Source of the DNA: Lachnospiraceae bacterium UBA2860
Lineage (GTDB): Bacteria; Bacillota; Clostridia; Lachnospirales; Lachnospiraceae
Assembly: GCA_002350625.1 (NCBI GenBank)
Contig: DEFE01000051.1
Span: 2,044-11,631, forward strand
Reading direction: 5' to 3'
DNA: 9,588 nt
How positions within the stretch are numbered: position 1 is the first letter of the stretch; each line of letters begins with the position of its first letter. Under the pieces are notes generated by a model. The model worked only from the letters and a program-made list of their open reading frames with translations. It was not told the DNA's origin and did no database searches. Of this stretch, positions 1-6,016 are shown in pieces. Position numbers and translations under genes: made by a program.

Positions 1-1097
1 ACAGCCGCCGCGGAATCGCCGCCGCCGATGATCGTCGTGGCATCTGTCTCTGCGAGCGCTCTGGCCACTGCGATGGTTCCCTTTGCGAGGATCGGGTTTT
101 CGAACACGCCCATCGGTCCGTTCCAGACAACCGTCTTGGCCGTCTTCACGGCGTCCGCATAGAGGTCACGCGTCTTCTCGCCGATGTCCATGCCCATCAT
201 GTCAGCCGGAATGCTGTCGGAGTCAACTGTCTTCACTTCGATCTCAGCGTCGATCGGATCCGGGAAGGACTTGGTGACGACAGTGTCGATCGGCAGATAA
301 AGCTTCTTGCCGAGCTGTTCCGCCTTCGCGATCATCTCTTTGCAGTAGTCGATCTTGGTGTCATCAAGAAGAGATGTGCCGATCTCCTTGCCCTGCGCCT
401 TCAGGAAGGTGTAGGCCATGCCGCCGCCGATGATCAGCGTGTCGCACTTCTCAAGGAGGTTGGAGATGACGTTGAGCTTGTCAGCCACTTTCGCACCGCC
501 GAGGATGGCGACGAAGGGACGCACCGGCGACTCGACGGCGTTGCCGAGGAAGTCGATTTCTTTCTGCATGAGGTAGCCGACAACATGCGGTCCCTTCACA
601 TACTTTGTCACGCCGACGTTGGAGCAGTGCGCGCGGTGAGCGGTACCGAAAGCGTCGTTGACAAACACGTCCGCGATCGAAGCGAGATCCTCGCTGAATG
701 CGTCGATGTTCTTTGTCTCTTCCGCGCGGAAACGTGTATTTTCAAGAAGAATCACGTCGCCGTCCTGCATCGCGGCCACGGCGGCTCTGGCATTGTCGCC
801 GACCACTGTGCCGTCAGCGGCGAACTTCACTTCCTGTCCGAGCAGCTCGGAGAGGCGCTTTGCGACCGGAGCGAGGGAGAACTTCTCTTCCGGACCGTTC
901 TTCGGCTTGCCGAGATGGCTGCACAGAATGACCTTGCCGCCGTCAGCGATGAGCTTCTTGATCGTGGGAAGCGCGGCGACGAGACGGTTCTCGTCCGTGA
1001 TCTGTCCGTCCTTAAGCGGCACGTTGAAGTCGCAGCGGCAAAGTACGCGCTGGCCCTTGACATTGATATCATCTACAGATTTCTTGTTGAGTCCCAT
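1..1097 (-). CDS. pgk: Phosphoglycerate kinase, C-terminus cut by window edge
   Basis: Glycolytic enzyme that transfers the acyl phosphate of 1,3-bisphosphoglycerate to ADP, giving ATP and 3-phosphoglycerate in the cytoplasm. I translated the minus strand from ATG at 1097: 365 complete residues, against a usual family length of about 395-400, so roughly 30 C-terminal residues lie outside the window. Visible motifs are RCDFNVPL (residues 21-28, substrate-binding signature), SHLGKP (60-65), VNDAFGTAHR (146-155), GGAKVADKL (200-208, nucleotide-side domain), WNGPMGVFE (325-333) and GGGDSAAA (358-365, nucleotide-binding loop). The start is preceded by AGGAGG at 1107-1112 with 9-base spacing. It lies 86 bases downstream of gap with no promoter seen between them, so co-transcription with gap is inferred. 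No frameshift or missing motif in the visible part. Confidence 0.97.
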   Translation of the reverse strand, partial: MGLNKKSVDDINVKGQRVLCRCDFNVPLKDGQITDENRLVAALPTIKKLIADGGKVILCSHLGKPKNGPEEKFSLAPVAKRLSELLGQEVKFAADGTVVGDNARAAVAAMQDGDVILLENTRFRAEETKNIDAFSEDLASIADVFVNDAFGTAHRAHCSNVGVTKYVKGPHVVGYLMQKEIDFLGNAVESPVRPFVAILGGAKVADKLNVISNLLEKCDTLIIGGGMAYTFLKAQGKEIGTSLLDDTKIDYCKEMIAKAEQLGKKLYLPIDTVVTKSFPDPIDAEIEVKTVDSDSIPADMMGMDIGEKTRDLYADAVKTAKTVVWNGPMGVFENPILAKGTIAVARALAETDATTIIGGGDSAAA

Positions 1098-1130
1098 ATC
1101 CTGATTCCTCCTTTATTTTTTTCGTTAAAG

Positions 1131-1162
1131 CGGGGGTCCGGTCCAAAAAGACCGGACCCCCG
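1131..1162 (-). other. Perfect 13-bp intercistronic hairpin between gap and pgk
   Basis: Inverted repeat CGGGGGTCCGGTC (1131-1143) and GACCGGACCCCCG (1150-1162) with a 6-base loop. It lies 21 bases after the gap stop codon. Neither strand has a T-run right after the stem: on the minus strand the following bases are CTTTAACG and then an A-run. It is therefore not a standard intrinsic terminator. A 3' stabiliser of gap mRNA, a processing boundary, or a partial attenuator would fit its place between a highly expressed gene and the next cistron; that role is inference. Confidence 0.8.
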
Positions 1163-1183
1163 AGGTCATTACATGAAAGCGGA

Positions 1184-2203
1184 TCACGCGCCAAGGAGCT
1201 TGCCGAAGTGCTTGATCGTACGAACCATCTGGCTCGTGTAGGAATTCTCATTGTCATACCAGGAGACAACCTGCACCTCAGTTGTGCCGTTGTCAAGCGG
1301 AAGAACCATCGTCTGCGTAGCATCGAACAGAGAACCGAATCTCATGCCGACGATATCTCTGGAGACGATCATGTCTTCATTGTAGCCATAGGACTCATTG
1401 GAAGCAGCCTTCATAGCGGCATTGATGTCTTCCTTCGTGACATTGCCTTCCACAACAGCCGTAAGGATGGTGGTGGAGCCTGTCGGTGTCGGAACACGCT
1501 GAGCAGCGCCGATGAGTTTGCCGTTCAGTTCCGGAATAACGAGGCCGATCGCCTTGGCAGCGCCTGTGCTGTTCGGAACAATGTTCTCAGCCGCAGCGCG
1601 GGAACGTCTCTTGTCGCCCTTTCTCTGCGGGCCGTCAAGCGTCATCTGATCGCCTGTGTAAGCGTGGATCGTGCACATGATGCCGGACTTGATCGGAGCG
1701 AAATCATTGAGCGCTTTTGCCATCGGAGCAAGGCAGTTTGTCGTGCAGGATGCTGCGGAAATGATGGTGTCATCCTTTGTCAGAGATTCATGGTTGACGT
1801 TGTAAACGATTGTAGGAAGATCGTTGCCGGCCGGAGCAGAGATGATGACATGCTTGGCGCCCGCATCGATATGAGCCTGAGCCTTAGCCTTGGAGGTGTA
1901 GAAGCCCGTGCACTCGAGCACGACATCAACACCGAGATCGCCCCACGGAAGCTCCGCAGCGTTGGCCTTCGCATAGATTTCGATCTCCGTGCCATCAACG
2001 ATGATGGAATGATCGGTCGAGGAGACGAGATCAGCCTTCTCATAGCGGCCCTGTGTGGAGTCGTACTTCAGAAGATAGGCGAGCATGTCGGGGGATGTCA
2101 GATCGTTGATCGCGACGATCTCAAATCCCTCTGCCTGGAACATCTGACGGAAAGCCAGACGGCCGATACGACCAAAACCATTGATTGCAACTTTTACTGC
2201 CAT
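1184..2203 (-). CDS. gap: Glyceraldehyde-3-phosphate dehydrogenase (type I, NAD-dependent)
   Basis: Oxidises and phosphorylates glyceraldehyde 3-phosphate to 1,3-bisphosphoglycerate with NAD, the step before phosphoglycerate kinase. The product is 339 residues, typical for the family. The N-terminal Rossmann signature INGFGRIGR is at residues 7-15, with ND at 33-34 at the end of the second strand as expected for NAD preference. The catalytic segment SCTTNC is at 152-157 (nucleophile Cys153) and the partner His180 is in TIHAYTGDQ. The C-terminal catalytic domain has AAQRVPTPTGSTTIL (233-247), a variant of the more common RVPTPNVS segment that I associate with Lachnospiraceae-type enzymes. Start ATG at 2203 has AGGAGG at 2214-2219, spacing 10. 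It has its own candidate promoter, and pgk follows. Classical glycolytic GapA is the natural reading. Confidence 0.98.
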   Translation of the reverse strand: MAVKVAINGFGRIGRLAFRQMFQAEGFEIVAINDLTSPDMLAYLLKYDSTQGRYEKADLVSSTDHSIIVDGTEIEIYAKANAAELPWGDLGVDVVLECTGFYTSKAKAQAHIDAGAKHVIISAPAGNDLPTIVYNVNHESLTKDDTIISAASCTTNCLAPMAKALNDFAPIKSGIMCTIHAYTGDQMTLDGPQRKGDKRRSRAAAENIVPNSTGAAKAIGLVIPELNGKLIGAAQRVPTPTGSTTILTAVVEGNVTKEDINAAMKAASNESYGYNEDMIVSRDIVGMRFGSLFDATQTMVLPLDNGTTEVQVVSWYDNENSYTSQMVRTIKHFGKLLGA

Positions 2204-2262
2204 AATCGTGATTCCTCCTGTTCATATATTATCAATAAAGTTACTTCTGCATAACCACTGAC

Positions 2263-2291
2263 ATTGTACATAAAAAAGCCGCAAATTACAA
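2263..2291 (-). promoter_or_regulatory. Candidate sigma-A promoter for gap-pgk
   Basis: On the minus strand, TTGTAA (-35, 2286-2291, 4 of 6 consensus) and TACAAT (-10, 2263-2268, 5 of 6) are separated by exactly 17 bases. Start of transcription would fall near 2256, giving a leader of about 50 bases before the gap ATG. The -35 box lies in the loop of the upstream gene's terminator and the spacer covers one arm and the U-run. A second A/T-rich -10-like stretch (GATAAT near 2230) lacks a convincing -35. Confidence 0.5.
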
Positions 2292-2306
2292 GTGCTTTTG
2301 CGGCTT
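2271..2306 (-). terminator. Intrinsic terminator after the PHP phosphatase gene
   Basis: Arms AAGCCGCAAA (2276-2285) and TTTGCGGCTT (2297-2306) form a perfect 10-bp stem with an 11-base loop. On the minus strand the stem runs straight into TTTTTT then A, a standard U-run. It sits about 20 bases beyond the stop codon of the PHP gene, so it closes the xerD-PHP unit. Confidence 0.88.
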
Positions 2307-2325
2307 CTGAAGGGCTATTAAACGT

Positions 2326-3144
2326 TTACAGCCTCACAAATTGTACTTTTCTTTTTTCGTAGTAAACCGTGTGCGTAAAACCACAGCTTTTCAGGATGTC
2401 TCTGGCTGTGTTTAAGGCAAATCCGACCGCGTGCGGCCTGTGCGCGTCCGAGCCGATCGTTACTAGCGTTCCCCCGAGTTCTCTGTACCTGCGCAGGACA
2501 TCCGGGTGCGGATTCGGGAATCCCAGCTGCTTTCTCAGCCCGGCTGTATTGATCTCGAGCGCCAGATTGTATCTCACGAGAAGCTTCAGGATCTCATCGA
2601 TCAGATCCGCGTACTGCCGGTAGCTGTAGCTTTTCTGCCTGGACCGCCCGTACCGCACGATATAGTCGAGATGGCCGAGTGTGTCAAAGGCATGAAAAGC
2701 GCGGATATCGGTGAGCATGTCCTCGAAGTAGGCGCGGTATACGTCGCTGTCCTCCCGGCCGTGAAAGGTCTCCGGATAATAGGGATCAAGCCCGCCGACG
2801 AGGTGCTGCGAGCCTATGACGAAATCAAAGGGCCATGTCTTAAGGAGCTCGTTGTAACGGGGTCCCAGATGCGCCTGCAGGCCCAGCTCGACGCCGGCGA
2901 GAATCTTGATGCGGTCCCCGTATTTCCCGCGCATCTCGTCGATGCTCTGCATGTAATCCCCCGGAGAAAAGTCGAAGGTGATATCCTCGACGGGATAATC
3001 ATAATCAATGTGGTCTGTAAAACAGATATATGACAGTCCCTCTTCGATAGCCTTTTCGATGTTGTCCGCCATCGACGCATCCGAATCCGTCGAGTAAGTA
3101 CTGTGAACATGGATGTCTCCGATCAAACCGGCTGCCCTTTCCAT
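2326..3144 (-). CDS. PHP-domain histidinol-phosphatase (HisJ/HisK type)
   Basis: Metal-dependent phosphoesterase of the PHP superfamily. The closest fit is the HisJ-type histidinol phosphatase, which makes L-histidinol from histidinol phosphate in histidine biosynthesis. The 272-residue length suits that group. Predicted metal ligands are all present: HVH (H12, H14), TDHID (D44, H45), E86 in GVELG, H114 in GSQHLV, H158 in GHLDY, and SDAH (D233, H235) near the C-terminus. No his genes adjoin it, so the exact substrate is inferred. The start is uncertain. ATG at 3144 has no Shine-Dalgarno and sits 5 bases after a strong hairpin. TTG at 3126 has AAAGGG 8 bases upstream and would give MIGDIHVHS, a more usual PHP N-terminus (266 residues). 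It follows xerD by 45 bases and is followed by an intrinsic terminator. Confidence 0.9.
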   Translation of the reverse strand: MERAAGLIGDIHVHSTYSTDSDASMADNIEKAIEEGLSYICFTDHIDYDYPVEDITFDFSPGDYMQSIDEMRGKYGDRIKILAGVELGLQAHLGPRYNELLKTWPFDFVIGSQHLVGGLDPYYPETFHGREDSDVYRAYFEDMLTDIRAFHAFDTLGHLDYIVRYGRSRQKSYSYRQYADLIDEILKLLVRYNLALEINTAGLRKQLGFPNPHPDVLRRYRELGGTLVTIGSDAHRPHAVGFALNTARDILKSCGFTHTVYYEKRKVQFVRL

Positions 3145-3149
3145 TAAGA

Positions 3150-3177
3150 GCAGCAGCCGAATTCATCCGGCTGCTGC
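3150..3177. other. 10-bp hairpin in the xerD-PHP spacer
   Basis: GCAGCAGCCG (3150-3159) and CGGCTGCTGC (3168-3177) form a perfect 10-bp stem around an 8-base loop. On the minus strand only TCTTAATGG follows, so it would be a poor terminator for xerD. On the plus strand it is followed by ATTTTG, so weak termination of antisense transcripts is possible. It abuts the ATG at 3144 and would hinder ribosome entry there, which favours the TTG at 3126 for the phosphatase. Confidence 0.7.
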
Positions 3178-3189
3178 ATTTTGTCTGCG

Positions 3190-4077
3190 TCAATGCCGCG
3201 GATGCGCGCGCTCATACACGTTTCGCATGCGGCTGAGATTCATGTTCAGATACATCTGCGTGGTAGATATATCGGAGTGCCCCATCATCTCCTGTACGGA
3301 ACGGAGATCGGCGCCATTTTCGATCATATGTACCGCAAAGGAATGCCGCAGGGTGTGCGGCGTAATATCCGTCTCAATGCCGGCGCTCCGCACGTATCCC
3401 TTCAGAAGCTTCCAGAACCCCTGACGGCTCATGGGCTTGCCCTGACAGTTGGTGAACAGGGAACCGCTGTCCTCTCCGGCGATAAACGACATCCGGGCGT
3501 TGTCCATATAGTCGCTGAGCGCCCGTTTTGCAGCGCCGCCGAAAGGAATAATCCGCTCTTTTGTGCGGTCCGTACAGGTGATGTAATCCAGCTTCAGATT
3601 GACGTCCTGTACCTTGAGGCCGATCAGCTCCGAGACACGTATGCCTGTCGCATACAGAAGCTCCAGCATGGCACTGTCCCGCACGCCTTTGTTCGTTCTT
3701 TTGTCCGGCTGTGAAAGCAATGCGTTCACCTGCTCTATGGAAAGAATCTCAGGCGCCTTTTTCTCGGCCTTCGGCGGTTTCAGATCATCTGCAGGACTTA
3801 GCGCTATCAGGCCCTGCCTCTGCAGATAGTGAAAGAACGTGCGGATCGAGGCTACATTGCGGGAAACGGAGGAAGCGGCGTAATTCTGCTTCTCCATGTA
3901 CAGCATGTATGCGCTCAGATGCGTGGCGCTGACCTGGGAAAAATCCGTGATTCCATATGTATCAGTCAGATAGCGGCTCAGCTTTTTCAGATCCCGTTCA
4001 TAAGAAACTTCTGTATTTTCCGATGAATGTTTAGTTGTGTGCAGATACTGTATAAACGAAAGAATTGCATTCTCCAT
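3190..4077 (-). CDS. xerD: Tyrosine recombinase XerD-like
   Basis: Site-specific recombinase of the Xer group, which resolves chromosome dimers at dif with a partner recombinase. With ATG at 4077 the product is 295 residues, the normal Xer length. The N-terminal SAM-like DNA-binding domain covers about residues 1-100. The catalytic domain carries the full set: R147 in GIRVSEL, K173, H241-x-x-R244 in HTLRHSF, H267 in MGHSDIS, and nucleophile Y276 in TQMYLNM. This ATG has AGGAG 11 bases upstream. The in-frame ATG at 4104 has no Shine-Dalgarno and lies at the edge of a small hairpin (4093-4107). It has its own promoter and leader and is followed by the PHP gene. No integrase-type context (att sites, phage genes) is seen, so a housekeeping Xer is more likely than an element integrase. 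XerC versus XerD cannot be fully settled here. Confidence 0.9.
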   Translation of the reverse strand: MENAILSFIQYLHTTKHSSENTEVSYERDLKKLSRYLTDTYGITDFSQVSATHLSAYMLYMEKQNYAASSVSRNVASIRTFFHYLQRQGLIALSPADDLKPPKAEKKAPEILSIEQVNALLSQPDKRTNKGVRDSAMLELLYATGIRVSELIGLKVQDVNLKLDYITCTDRTKERIIPFGGAAKRALSDYMDNARMSFIAGEDSGSLFTNCQGKPMSRQGFWKLLKGYVRSAGIETDITPHTLRHSFAVHMIENGADLRSVQEMMGHSDISTTQMYLNMNLSRMRNVYERAHPRH

Positions 4078-4134
4078 GAAGCAATGTACTCCTACATCTT
4101 TCATGTAATCGTAGAAAGCAATTCACCCTTCCGA

Positions 4135-4164
4135 ATAAAGCGTCTTCCCCCAAAGATGCTTTAT
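4135..4164. other. 12-bp hairpin in the xerD leader
   Basis: ATAAAGCGTCTT (4135-4146) pairs with AAGATGCTTTAT (4153-4164) around the 6-base loop CCCCCA. As a minus-strand (xerD leader) RNA there is one A-C mismatch; as plus-strand RNA the same position is a G-U pair. No U-run follows, so it is not a terminator. The sequence TCCCCCAAA occurs twice, at 4146-4154 and 4174-4182. Confidence 0.55.
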
Positions 4165-4203
4165 CTTACGCAATCCCCCAAATGCATTAGATCAAGTATT
4201 CAC

Positions 4204-4232
4204 AGTATACCGCTAAATTGACATAAAATCAA
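4204..4232 (-). promoter_or_regulatory. Candidate sigma-A promoter for xerD
   Basis: TTGATT (-35, 4227-4232, 4 of 6) and TATACT (-10, 4204-4209, 5 of 6) with a 17-base spacer on the minus strand. Start would be near 4197, giving a leader of about 120 bases before the ATG at 4077. The terminator behind rny lies upstream, so xerD needs its own promoter. Confidence 0.55.
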
Positions 4233-4336
4233 ATCCAAATTATGTTCACCAGACCACAATTGTTCCTTATTTCAGCGTCTCATCCCATTTTTCGCCAACA
4301 TGTTGTGTTGACATAATTTTTTCGTCCAGATATTGT
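4218..4336 (+). repeat. Two promoter-like direct repeats in a low-GC island
   Basis: TTGACATAA occurs at 4218-4226 and 4308-4316 on the plus strand, 90 bases apart. In both copies TTGACA is followed after exactly 17 bases by a -10-like hexamer: TATGTT at 4241-4246 and TATTGT at 4331-4336, each 4 of 6 to consensus. Between them is the palindrome CAACATGTTG (4296-4305). By hand count 4201-4320 is 42 of 120 G+C (35 percent), against 39 of 60 in a rny coding line (4981-5040). They could be plus-strand promoters antisense to rny, protein-binding sites, or terminal repeats of a decayed mobile element. No function is assigned. Confidence 0.5.
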
Positions 4337-4338
4337 GT

Positions 4339-4367
4339 AAAAAAAGAAGAGCCTTTCGGCTCTTCTT
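4339..4367 (-). terminator. Intrinsic terminator of rny
   Basis: AAGAAGAGCC (4344-4353) and GGCTCTTCTT (4358-4367) form a perfect 10-bp stem. Read as minus-strand RNA the loop is GAAA, a stable GNRA tetraloop, followed by an unbroken U-run (4339-4343 plus the last two stem bases). It lies 8 bases past the rny stop codon. Confidence 0.93.
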
Positions 4368-4375
4368 ACAGTTCA

Positions 4376-5932
4376 TTACTTTGCATAATCCACTACACGG
4401 CTTTCCCGAATGACATTGACCTTGATCTGTCCCGGATACTCAAGCTCCGATTCGATCTGTTTGGAAATGTCTCTGGCGAGCAGCACCATGTTGGCGTCGT
4501 TCACCTGCTCCGGAATGACCATGACGCGTACCTCACGGCCTGCCTGAATCGCAAAGGATTTTTCTACGCCCTTGAAGTTGTTGGCTATATCCTCAAGCTG
4601 CTTCAGACGGTTGGTGTACGTATCGAGCGTCTCGCGGCGAGCGCCCGGACGGGCGGCTGAAATGGCATCCGCGGCCTGTACAAGGCAGGCGATCATGGAC
4701 GTCGGTTCCGTATCTCCGTGGTGACTCTCGACAGAATTAATGACAACCGGACTCTCTTTATACTTGCGGCAAAGATCTGCGCCGATCTGAATGTGCGAGC
4801 CTTCAACCTCGTGATCAATGGACTTGCCGATATCATGCAGAAGACCTGCGCGCTTTGCGAGTCTTACGTCGCATCCGCACTCTCCTGCCATCAGCCCTGT
4901 CAGCTCAGCGACCTCGATCGAATGCTTCAGAGCATTCTGTCCGTAGGACGTGCGGAAACGCATCCTGCCGAGGAGCTTGATCAGCTCCGGATGCAGGTTG
5001 TGCACGCCGACCTCAAACGCGGCCTGCTCGCCGTCTTCACGGATCTTGGTCTCCACTTCTTTGCGGGCTTTCTCGACCATCTCTTCGATGCGCGCCGGAT
5101 GAATTCTTCCGTCGACGATCAGCTTCTCGAGCGCGATGCGGGCAATCTCGCGTCTGACAGGATCAAATCCCGACAGAACGACTGCTTCCGGCGTGTCGTC
5201 GATGATCAGGTCGACGCCTGTCATCGTCTCGATCGTCCGGATGTTTCGTCCCTCGCGTCCGATGATGCGTCCCTTCATCTCGTCGCTGGGCAGCTGCACG
5301 ACAGAAATCGTGGATTCCGCCACGTGGTCGACAGCACAGCGCTGAATCGAATTGACGACGATCTCCTTCGCCTTTTTGTCCGCGTCGTTCTTCGCCTGTT
5401 CGACGAGTTCGCGGTACATCTTGGCTACGTCGATCTTGACATCGTCCTGCACGGTCTTGAGCAGAAACTCTTTTGCCTCATCTGACGTCATGCCCGAGAT
5501 CTTCTCGAGCTCTTTGACTTCCTCATCGTGAAGCTCATCGATCTTTTTCTGCTTCTTCTTCAGCTCGGCTTCTTTCGCTGCGTACTCTGCTTCCTTTTTC
5601 TCCATCGCATCCATCTTGCGGTCGAGCGTATCCTCTTTGGACTGGATCCGTCTCTCCTGCTTGGAGATTTCCGCTCTTCTTTCCTTGATCTCGCGGTCCA
5701 CTTCGTTTTTCGCGGCGAGGGACTGTTCCTTCACTTCGAGAAGAGATTCACGTTTTTTGGCTTCAGCTGTCTTGATCGCATCGTCGATGATGCTTCTGGC
5801 TTTTTCCTCGGCCGACCCGATTTTTTCCGCATCTTCTTTGGATTTTTTCTGGACTGCCGCTTTCCACGTGATCGGAAGTGCGATGATGAGCAGAACTACG
5901 AGCACCGCCAGTACAATTACTGTTGGCGTCAT
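4376..5932 (-). CDS. rny: Ribonuclease Y, membrane-anchored endoribonuclease
   Basis: Endonuclease that starts decay and processing of many mRNAs in Firmicutes, anchored to the inner face of the membrane. The product is 518 residues, the usual length. Order of parts: one N-terminal transmembrane segment (about 4-23, TVIVLAVLVVLLIIALPITW); a long charged coiled coil (about 30-200, rich in K, E and A); a KH RNA-binding domain with GRIIGREGRNIRTIE (221-235); and an HD hydrolase domain with H337 in LKHSIEVA and the metal-binding pair H366-D367 in LLHDIGK. Start ATG at 5932 has AAGGAGG (5940-5946) at 7-base spacing, part of which can fold with the bases before the start codon. It follows recX, has its own consensus-like promoter, and ends at a strong terminator, so it can be transcribed apart from the SOS unit. 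Confidence 0.97.
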   Translation of the reverse strand: MTPTVIVLAVLVVLLIIALPITWKAAVQKKSKEDAEKIGSAEEKARSIIDDAIKTAEAKKRESLLEVKEQSLAAKNEVDREIKERRAEISKQERRIQSKEDTLDRKMDAMEKKEAEYAAKEAELKKKQKKIDELHDEEVKELEKISGMTSDEAKEFLLKTVQDDVKIDVAKMYRELVEQAKNDADKKAKEIVVNSIQRCAVDHVAESTISVVQLPSDEMKGRIIGREGRNIRTIETMTGVDLIIDDTPEAVVLSGFDPVRREIARIALEKLIVDGRIHPARIEEMVEKARKEVETKIREDGEQAAFEVGVHNLHPELIKLLGRMRFRTSYGQNALKHSIEVAELTGLMAGECGCDVRLAKRAGLLHDIGKSIDHEVEGSHIQIGADLCRKYKESPVVINSVESHHGDTEPTSMIACLVQAADAISAARPGARRETLDTYTNRLKQLEDIANNFKGVEKSFAIQAGREVRVMVIPEQVNDANMVLLARDISKQIESELEYPGQIKVNVIRESRVVDYAK

Positions 5933-5946
5933 AGGAGCACCTCCTT
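5933..5946 (-). promoter_or_regulatory. Shine-Dalgarno of rny inside a small hairpin
   Basis: Reading the minus strand, AGGAG (5941-5945) can pair with CTCCT (5933-5937) across a 3-base loop, GTG. The pairing uses most of the Shine-Dalgarno and ends directly against the ATG. Five pairs are only moderately stable, so it may tune rather than block translation. The pairing is visible in the sequence; the effect is inference. Confidence 0.45.
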
Positions 5947-5987
5947 ATTCAGTTTTCATTGTTCTTGACGCAAATTACAACTTCTAT

Positions 5988-6016
5988 AATATATCGGTTT
6001 TGAGTAACTGTGTCAA
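5988..6016 (-). promoter_or_regulatory. Sigma-A promoter for rny overlapping the recX stop
   Basis: On the minus strand a perfect TTGACA (-35, 6011-6016) and TATATT (-10, 5988-5993, 5 of 6) are 17 bases apart. The TGA inside TTGACA is the recX stop codon. Start would be near 5981, giving a leader of about 48 bases. This lets rny be expressed when the recA-recX unit is repressed. Confidence 0.72.

Noticed and set aside
1208..2254. Plus-strand open frame of 348 codons opposite gap
   Set aside because: It is fully antisense to a confidently identified GAPDH gene, has no recognisable family pattern, and such long shadows are expected from the codon bias of the real gene.
3190..4077. Possible integron or phage integrase
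   Set aside because: Length, catalytic residues and housekeeping context fit a Xer recombinase. No att-like duplications, cassette array or phage genes were seen.
4296..4305. CAACATGTTG considered as a second LexA box
   Set aside because: It lacks the CGAAC-N4-GTTCG arms seen at recA.
4718..5485. Plus-strand open frame of 255 codons opposite rny
   Set aside because: Antisense shadow of the KH/HD part of rny with no motif or ribosome binding site of note.
5964..5992. Plus-strand TTGACG and TATAAT near the rny promoter
   Set aside because: The spacer is only 14 bases, too short for a normal sigma-A promoter, and no plus-strand gene follows.
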